A stretch of 64,000 nucleotides of DNA, taken from positions 62,001-126,000 of the forward strand of contig CANNZV010002521.1 in the NCBI GenBank assembly GCA_947561585.1, given 5' to 3'. Below the pieces are notes generated by a model. It was not told where the DNA came from. It did not search any database and was given only the letters and a program-made list of their open reading frames with translations. The position numbers and the translations under genes are program-made. This DNA comes from Caprella mutica (taxonomy: Eukaryota > Arthropoda > Malacostraca > Amphipoda > Caprellidae). Positions 56,683 through 64,000 of the stretch are shown piece after piece; the stretch's first letter is position 1, and each line of letters opens with the position of its first letter.

Positions 56683-58591
56683 TTGATACAGGGAAGGAAT
56701 AAGAATATCTGCTACACATTGGCTGAACCTATTGCAAATATTTACGTGAGTGCATCCATTCTAAGTGTAACTGTGAAACAAATATCTGATAAATTTATCT
56801 CTTATCATGAGAAGTATTTAAATTTTATCAAACCTTATAAGAGCCGGTGCAATTTGGAGAGTTATAAACAGAAACTTAAAAAGTTCTTGGATCACTCTGA
56901 AATATTGTTTGACTTTTCCTCTTGTAAGTGCAATGATTTTGAATCGTGTATCTGTCCGAAGGAAAAGAAAATTCCCAAAATTGAACAGCAATTTCTGATT
57001 GACCAGCGTAATAACCATTTGATGATCATAGGTTCAGTTGATGGCAGTACCACAAAAAAATTAGAAAAAAGAGCCGCACGTTAAAGTGCTTCAGAAATGA
57101 GAGGCACTGAAATAAGTATCGAAACTTTGTATGCTGCTAGTGACTCCACTGTTGATACAGAATCCGAACTTGAAGAATTTATTCCATCAAAGACAACATT
57201 GAAAAAACTTAGAAATGAAGTCTTCTATGCAACAGATAAAGGTTGAAGCAGCTCCACGTTTTTAACACCAAAACAAGTGAAGAGTTTTCATATTTTTGCA
57301 ACTGCATTTGACCGTGTCGGGATCTCTGATCGTGGTGCTTCGTTGCTTTCTTCCTCTTTGTTAGAGGATATTTCTGTTCCTGATGACACTAAAAATATAT
57401 TTGACAAAAATAAAATCCGTAGTGAAAGAACTAAGAACCGGATGAACAAAAGAAAGTTTGAATCTGATATTACTAGCATTTATTTTTATGGCAAGAGAGA
57501 CATCACATTGACAGATGAAAAGAGAGGTAACAAAAATTACTGGAAGAAAGTCACTGAGGAACACATATCCGTTATTGCTGAACCAGATTCCCAATATGTA
57601 AGACACTTCACTCCAGATTACGGAAGTTCACAAAGTACCAATCGAGGCATCTTGCAATTCTGTCTGATGAAGTCCCTTCCTCTCGAATCATTGGTTGCTA
57701 TTGGGTGCGATGGAACTAATGTAAATAAAGGATTGAAAGGTGGAATAATCAAATTGATCGAGCAATCTATGAAGAAACCCCCCTTGGTTCGTCTGTATGC
57801 TGCATGGTAATGAACTTCCACTCAGACATTTATTCACCTTTATACCTAGATGGTAAAACAAGTGGTCCACGGTGCTTCACAGGAGTTATAGGTAAGAGTT
57901 TACAAAATTGTGAGACAAAACCTATTGTAAAATTCACTGTGACAACTCTAAGTACTGATCAAAAATTTCTCTATGAAATTCATCAAGCTATAAGTGTCGG
58001 TGAAGTTTCACAAGACTTGTCATCGCGTTCACCAGGAGGATTGAATCATGCCAGATGGATAACAACTGCAAATAGGATTCTTAGGTTGTATGTTTCAATT
58101 AAATATCCGAGTCAAGATCTGATCACATTGACTCGATTTGTCATGGAAGTGTATTCACCAATGTGGTTTGCCATTACAGTAAATCCTTTCGTTCAGAGTG
58201 GCCCTAAGCACATATTCCAGAGCATTCTATTGATCAAAACACAATGTAAAAGTACCCAAAGAATTGTGATGCCTGTTGTCAAAAGGAATGCTTACTTTGC
58301 TCATTCAGAGAATATTCTACTTGCAATGTTGATACCAGGTCTGATATAGTGCGGGTATTCAAGTTGCCTGAAATAAATTGGGAGTGCACAAATTACATAA
58401 CTTTAATCAATTGGAGAAGTGAAGTAACAGAGCCTCCTCTAACTAAGCATTTCACAGATGAAGAAATTGAAAATCACATTGTAAATAAGGAGCTGTTCCA
58501 ATGTCCAAAATATCCACTTCACACACAAGCAGTAGAACGCACCATAAAGCTGATAAAGCCAAGAAGCAAGAGATGGTTTAATACTAATTAA
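56683..58591 (+). pseudogene. transposase-like protein of unassigned family, broken
   Basis: Frame 56683-57810 continues through two in-frame stops (57082-57084 and 57244-57246). Frameshifts then move it to 57804-58349 and on to 58349-58591. The N-terminal third has a cysteine cluster (CKCNDFESCICP) that may bind zinc. The middle has IGCDGTNVNKGLKGG, GNELPLRH (another frame) and DGKTSGPRCFTGVIGK. Further on are GGLNHARWITTANRILRLYV, YFAHSENILLAML and finally HTQAVERTIKLI. These words recall a family of uncharacterised proteins repeated in many invertebrate genomes (general recollection, not checked). Acidic residues in CDG and LDGK could be catalytic, but this is inference. The position within terminal inverted repeats supports a transposase role. 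Confidence 0.68.
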
Positions 58592-59552
58592 AATAGCATC
58601 AAGGCAACGTGTTAGTAAATTCGACTCAAAAAAAGACTTTATGTAACTGATCTTCACTTGTAATTATCCTTTCTTATAGTCAAATATAGCTCAATATATT
58701 TTTTTATTTGTAGTAAATGCCACTGAATTAAAAGGAAATGTAATTTTGTAACAGCAATGGATAACATTTTTATCAATCATTTTTGTTTACTTGAACACTT
58801 TTGTATTGTATTCGTTAAAGGATGAAGATTTTGTTGTTTTTTCTCATTTAGTTAAACGTTGTTGTGTCCGTGATGGAAAGAATTTTTTGCTGTGAATTAT
58901 TATTTTCTAAATATTTTATGAATAAATTTCTTTAAAACTATCTATCTTTAATTCAACCTATGTTTACAGAATCAAAACATGCCATTGATTATGTGAAAAG
59001 TCTGAGGTTTTTCAGTAGAATAAATTATTATTGGATCCTGATAAAATTAATACGTATATTGAATATGTTAATGGAACTTCTTTTTTGAAAAATGATATTT
59101 CTATATATAATGAATAATATTTTGTTCTACAAATTAATTCCTTGGTAAGAAAAATGCTGATCAGACAAGCCTAATTCGTGTTTAATCTCACAGATGAATC
59201 ATTTTATACGTAAAATCAAATAATTTATTTTCAGAATCAAGTTGTGGGACCTCTTATCCAATTCTAAGCGATCTGGAAATTTACACACGATCTCTGAATT
59301 AACATATGAAACGAATTAAATATCCCCGTTCATAAGTCATTTTGAAAATTTTGAGAAAATTTTAAATATATGAGAAATAAATGATAAATTTATTAATTCC
59401 ATATTTCTGTTGCTTTGGGGGACCTATTAAATTTCTTTAATTGGTCTAATATTGTAAACACGTTATTTTTATACCAATACACAACTTTTCTGAGTACCCC
59501 GTAGTTGAAATTCGAAAAAGTTGGTCAAACCCCCCTAAAACGGCCCACCCTA
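58592..59552. other. 3' non-coding part of the decayed transposon
   Basis: This is AT-rich sequence without ORFs, ending in the right terminal repeat. It holds the right subterminal gggacct words. Confidence 0.6.
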
Positions 59553-59785
59553 TTGTACACTGGTGATGTGACTGTACACTGGTGATGTGACTGTACACTG
59601 GTGATGTGACTGTACACTGGTACAGTGACTGTACACTGGTGCAGTGACTGTACACTGGTGCAGTGACTGTACACTGGTGCAGTGACTGTACACTGGTACA
59701 GTGACTGTACACTGGTGATGTGACTGTACACTGGTACAGTGACTGTACACTGGTGCAGTGACTGTACACTGGTGCAGTGACTGTA
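59553..59785 (-). repeat. inverted 19-bp array, outer segment
   Basis: About twelve units in minus orientation continue the array at 56022-56162 after the transposon. It meets the right arm at ctgta (59785), at the same phase as the junction at 36488. Confidence 0.95.
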
Positions 59786-60224
59786 TTGAGTGTACTCTGT
59801 GTGTAGCCTAACCCTACCTCCTTTGTATTGGTAGACTACTTAACATGTTGTCTACGTATTGGTACACATTAGTACCACTATATGTATTACTAAAAAACAA
59901 GATGGTACAAATGTATTCCGCTGTCAATATTTCAAACGCGAATTAAATAATGACAATGTGTACCACAATTAGGTATACACGTGTTTGTATCATACAGACA
60001 ATATCAATAGGTACACACAGAGACACACGTTACTTGCTCTCTATGGGCAAGTTCCGAGTTACCGAACAGTTACACATTTCCGGTCATGTAAGAAAACGGT
60101 GCGTAATTTTAACTGTTATTCTAATTGGTATCCATGATACCTGCAAATATCATGGATACCATTTGAATAAAACTTGAATAATAACTAATAGTTATGATAA
60201 CGTATTCTCACCGTTTATTTTGCG
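59786..60224 (-). repeat. right inverted arm of the giant foldback
   Basis: This is the reverse complement of 36050-36487. Examples of differences are a g/a near the array junction, a gtct(a/g)tatg change and a small indel at cgcgg/cgtgtg. Similarity stops at tgcg (60224). Confidence 0.95.
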
Positions 60225-60735
60225 GCTTTACCTCGATATTCACGAAACTGCCTCATTTTACGGTAACACATTTTCGTTATTCTTGAAAGCCGTCACGTCA
60301 AAGTTTCTAATTTCAGTCTAAATTCTGATTCTCTTCTATTCTAAATTCCTCTAAAAGAAGTAGGTACTAGGTAGTATGTGAAGTAACTGCACCGGTGATT
60401 GTTGCCAACCTACAACTACTGTTCCTTCCGAACATTATTTGTTATTGTTACCATTAATATATATATATATGGAATAGTAATCCAAATCTTATAACTTGTG
60501 TCGTGAGTTAACTTTCTGCACTTTATTTGGATTATTTCTGTTAAATATACTCATTTAGGTACACATATAACTTAACACACACAAACACACATGTGAACTC
60601 TTTGTGACTATTTTCATGAAATACATGGTGAACTATTTTAGCAAAGCACAAAATCATTATTAACGACATTCTGGTAATTTTATGAATCTCTTAAATATAA
60701 TACACTATACCTTTTCCAATTGAAGTTCCTCCAAA
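60225..60735. other. unique AT-rich spacer
   Basis: No gene was seen. A short (ta)n tract lies at about 60456-60469. The spacer separates the giant foldback from the 21-bp array. Confidence 0.55.
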
Positions 60736-63700
60736 TGAAATATCATTTCATCAAAGTGAAATATCATTTCATTAAAGTGAAATATCATTTCATTAAAGTG
60801 AAATATCATTTCATCAAAGTGAAATATCATTTCATCAAAGTGAAATATCATTTCATCAAAGTGAAATATCATTTCATTAAAGTGAAATATCATTTCATCA
60901 AAGTGAAATATCATTTCATTAAAGTGAAATATCATTTCATCAAAGTGAAATATCATTTCATTAAAGTGAAATATCATTTCATTAAAGTGAAATATCATTT
61001 CATCAAAGTGAAATATCATTTCATCAAAGTGAAATATCATTTCATTAAAGTGAAATATCATTTCATTAAAGTGAAATATCATTTCATCAAAGTGAAATAT
61101 CATTTCATCAAAGTGAAATATCATTTCATTAAAGTGAAATATCATTTCATCAAAGTGAAATATCATTTCATCAAAGTGAAATATCATTTCATCAAAGTGA
61201 AATATCATTTCATTAAAGTGAAATATCATTTCATTAAAGTGAAATATCATTTCATCAAAGTGAAATATCATTTCATCAAAGTGAAATATCATTTCATTAA
61301 AGTGAAATATCATTTCATCAAAGTGAAATATCATTTCATTAAAGTGAAATATCATTTCATCAAAGTGAAATATCATTTCATTAAAGTGAAATATCATTTC
61401 ATTAAAGTGAAATATCATTTCATCAAAGTGAAATATCATTTCATCAAAGTGAAATATCATTTCATTAAAGTGAAATATCATTTCATTAAAGTGAAATATC
61501 ATTTCATCAAAGTGAAATATCATTTCATCAAAGTGAAATATCATTTCATTAAAGTGAAATATCATTTCATCAAAGTGAAATATCATTTCATCAAAGTGAA
61601 ATATCATTTCATCAAAGTGAAATATCATTTCATTAAAGTGAAATATCATTTCATCAAAGTGAAATATCATTTCATCAAAGTGAAATATCATTTCATTAAA
61701 GTGAAATATCATTTCATTAAAGTGAAATATCATTTCATCAAAGTGAAATATCATTTCATCAAAGTGAAATATCATTTCATTAAAGTGAAATATCATTTCA
61801 TCAAAGTGAAATATCATTTCATCAAAGTGAAATATCATTTCATCAAAGTGAAATATCATTTCATTAAAGTGAAATATCATTTCATTAAAGTGAAATATCA
61901 TTTCATCAAAGTGAAATATCATTTCATTAAAGTGAAATATCATTCCATCAAAGTGAAATATCATTTCATCAAAGTGAAATATCATTTCATTAAAGTGAAA
62001 TATCAATTCATTAAAGTGAAATATCATTTCATTAAAGTGAAATATCATTTCATTAAAGTGAAATATCATTTCATTAAAGTGAAATATCATTTCATCAAAG
62101 TGAAATATCATTTCATTAAAGTGAAATATCATTTCATCAAAGTGAAATATCATTTCATCAAAGTGAAATATCATTTCATTAAAGTGAAATATCATTTCAT
62201 TAAAGTGAAATATTATTTCATCAAAGTGAAATATCATTTCATCAAAGTGAAATATCATTTCATCAAAGTGAAATATCATTTCATTAAAGTGAAATATCAT
62301 TTCATTAAAGTGAAATATCATTTCATCAAAGTGAAATATCATTTCATTAAAGTGAAATATCATTTCATTAAAGTGAAATATCATTTCATCAAAGTGAAAT
62401 ATCATTTCATCAAAGTGAAATATCATTTCATTAAAGTGAAATATCATTTCATCAAAGTGAAATATCATTTCATTAAAGTGAAATATCATTTCATCAAAGT
62501 GAAATATCATTTCATCAAAGTGAAATATCATTTCATTAAAGTGAAATATCATTTCATCAAAGTGAAATATCATTTCATCAAAGTGAAATATCATTTCATC
62601 AAAGTGAAATATCATTTCATTAAAGTGAAATATCATTTCATTAAAGTGAAATATCATTTCATCAAAGTGAAATATCATTTCATCAAAGTGAAATATCATT
62701 TCATCAAAGTGAAATATCATTTCATTAAAGTGAAATATCATTTCATCAAAGTGAAATATCATTTCATTAAAGTGAAATATCATTTCATTAAAGTGAAATA
62801 TCATTTCATTAAAGTGAAATATCATTTCATCAAAGTGAAATATCATTTCATCAAAGTGAAATATCATTTCATTAAAGTGAAATATCATTTCATCAAAGTG
62901 AAATATCAATTCATCAAAGTGAAATATCATTTCATCAAAGTGAAATATCATTTCATCAAAGTGAAATATCATTTCATTAAAGTGAAATATCATTTCATCA
63001 AAGTGAAATATCATTTCATCAAAGTGAAATATCATTTCATTAAAGTGAAATATCATTTCATTAAAGTGAAATATCATTTCATCAAAGTGAAATATCATTT
63101 CATCAAAGTGAAATATCATTTCATTAAAGTGAAATATCATTTCATCAAAGTGAAATATCATTTCATCAAAGTGAAATATCATTTCATTAAAGTGAAATAT
63201 CATTTCATCAAAGTGAAATATCATTTCATCAAAGTGAAATATCATTTCATCAAAGTGAAATATCATTTCATTAAAGTGAAATATCATTTCATCAAAGTGA
63301 AATATCATTTCATTAAAGTGAAATATCATTTCATTAAAGTGAAATATCATTTCATCAAAGTGAAATATCATTTCATTAAAGTGAAATATCATTTCATTAA
63401 AGTGAAATATCATTTCATCAAAGTGAAATATCATTTCATCAAAGTGAAATATCATTTCATTAAAGTGAAATATCATTTCATCAAAGTGAAATATCATTTC
63501 ATCAAAGTGAAATATCATTTCATTAAAGTGAAATATCATTTCATCAAAGTGAAATATCATTTCATCAAAGTGAAATATCATTTCATCAAAGTGAAATATC
63601 ATTTCATTAAAGTGAAATATCATTTCATCAAAGTGAAATATCATTTCATCAAAGTGAAATATCATTTCATCAAAGTGAAATATCATTTCATTAAAGTGAA

Positions 63701-64000
63701 ATATCATTTCATTAAAGTGAAATATCATTTCATCAAAGTGAAATATCATTTCATTAAAGTGAAATATCATTCCATCAAAGTGAAATATCATTTCATCAAA
63801 GTGAAATATCATTTCATTAAAGTGAAATATCATTTCATTAAAGTGAAATATCATTTCATTAAAGTGAAATATCATTTCATTAAAGTGAAATATCATTTCA
63901 TTAAAGTGAAATATCATTTCATCAAAGTGAAATATCATTTCATCAAAGTGAAATATCATTTCATCAAAGTGAAATATCATTTCATTAAAGTGAAATATCA
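60736..64000 (-). repeat. 21-bp minisatellite, about 155 units, runs off the window
   Basis: The unit is tgaaatatcatttcatcaaag or the same with a t (cattaaag), so nearly every unit is in one of two states. The core tgaaat-atc-atttca is an inverted repeat. Since 21 is a multiple of three, one minus-strand frame stays open for 1091 codons as MIFHFDE / MIFHFNE heptads. Rare variants recur at exact multiples of 21. Every unit also offers an ATG, so no start can be chosen. I read this as a satellite and not as a gene. Confidence 0.93.

Larger units (their letters stand above)
56155..59560 (+). mobile_element. decayed DNA transposon with TAGGGTGGGCCG ends, inserted in the inverted array
   Basis: The element spans 56163-59552 (3390 bp). 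Its 12-bp terminal inverted repeats are TAGGGTGGGCCG. The flanking octamers are ctgtacac and ttgtacac (7 of 8 matching), and removing the element restores a normal 19-bp array unit. Subterminal words also recur in inverted orientation: gaggtccccc near 56278 and gggacctctt / gggggacct near 59243 and 59417. An 8-bp duplication is known for hAT, P and a few other superfamilies. The encoded protein is not one I can place in any of these with confidence. Confidence 0.8.
36050..60224. mobile_element. giant asymmetric foldback-like element (~24.2 kb)
   Basis: Inverted arms of about 438 bp (36050-36487 and 59786-60224) are near identical. Counting by eye, I see about eight or nine differences including one indel. 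Immediately inside each arm the same 19-bp tandem repeat starts at the same phase in opposite orientation. The left array is about 15.1 kb and the right about 0.37 kb. The core (51576-56021) carries a 10-bp satellite and a BEL/Pao relict. Similarity ends at cgcaaaataaa on both sides, without an evident target duplication. FB and Galileo elements have tandem repeats within long inverted ends (established). That this is one such element is inference. Confidence 0.75.

Noticed and set aside
59950..60177. Small gene (75 codons) and its mirror at 36097-36288
   Set aside because: They are the two strands of the inverted arms. The frames have different N-termini and no recognisable domain, so they are better explained by the repeat.
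36050..60224. Polinton/Maverick element suggested by long inverted ends and an integrase
   Set aside because: No protein-primed DNA polymerase B, packaging ATPase or capsid-like frames are present, and the integrase has BEL/Pao features with its C-terminal tail.
60705..63980. 1091-codon minus-strand ORF of MIFHFDE/NE heptads
   Set aside because: A 21-bp satellite with no stop in one frame explains it. Unit changes follow nucleotide-level block duplications, and the N/D alternation is a single transition. No signal peptide or unique domain is present.

Overview
This is eukaryotic nuclear DNA, most probably from an insect. It holds one spliced F-box gene with GT-AG introns, copia, BEL/Pao, LINE, mariner-type, piggyBac-type, Tigger-type and hAT-type elements, and very large minisatellites in an AT-rich background. 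A hemipteran is my best guess, at low confidence. There are no bacterial-style operons, and I found no rRNA or tRNA gene and no CRISPR array. One ambiguous base (n) lies at 4272.

Layout. 1-4031: 17-bp minisatellite. 4464-7787: decayed copia element that has lost its 5' LTR, protease and integrase. 9157-12886: a TA-flanked foldback MITE, a ~78-95-bp minisatellite, another MITE, then the start of a LINE whose endonuclease region is split by a CpG-rich foldback/tandem-repeat element. 12890-16640: rest of the LINE, with a long open reverse transcriptase. 17.7-20.0 kb: three small hAT-like MITEs, each with an 8-bp target duplication, and a 22/28-bp minisatellite. 21802-31702: the only host gene I can support, five coding exons giving about 476 residues with an F-box in exon 4. 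Its introns carry a Tigger-like element with a second hairpin element inside it, a piggyBac-type MITE, a 45-bp minisatellite built from the exon 3 / splice-donor junction, and a copia relict next to (and probably cut by) a DD37D mariner-type transposon. 32.1-33.5 kb: broken LINE fragment.

36050-60224 is the most striking object. It is a ~24.2-kb structure bounded by ~438-bp inverted arms that are about 98% identical by eye. Immediately inside each arm is the same 19-bp tandem repeat in opposite orientation: about 15.1 kb (~794 units) on the left and only ~0.37 kb on the right. The core has a 10-bp satellite (50 perfect copies) and a BEL/Pao RNase H-integrase relict. The right array is split by a 3.4-kb decayed DNA transposon with 12-bp terminal inverted repeats and a near-perfect 8-bp target duplication. 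This looks like a giant, very asymmetric foldback element. 60736-64000 is a 21-bp minisatellite that runs off the window.

Tandem arrays make up roughly 40% of the window. The longest ORFs (4325, 2938, 1988, 1950 and 1091 codons) come from repeat units that lack stop codons and should not be annotated as proteins. The relative age of insertions can be read from the nesting: the piggyBac MITE entered an already duplicated splice-donor array, the 3.4-kb transposon entered an existing 19-bp array, and the CpG-rich foldback entered an existing LINE.
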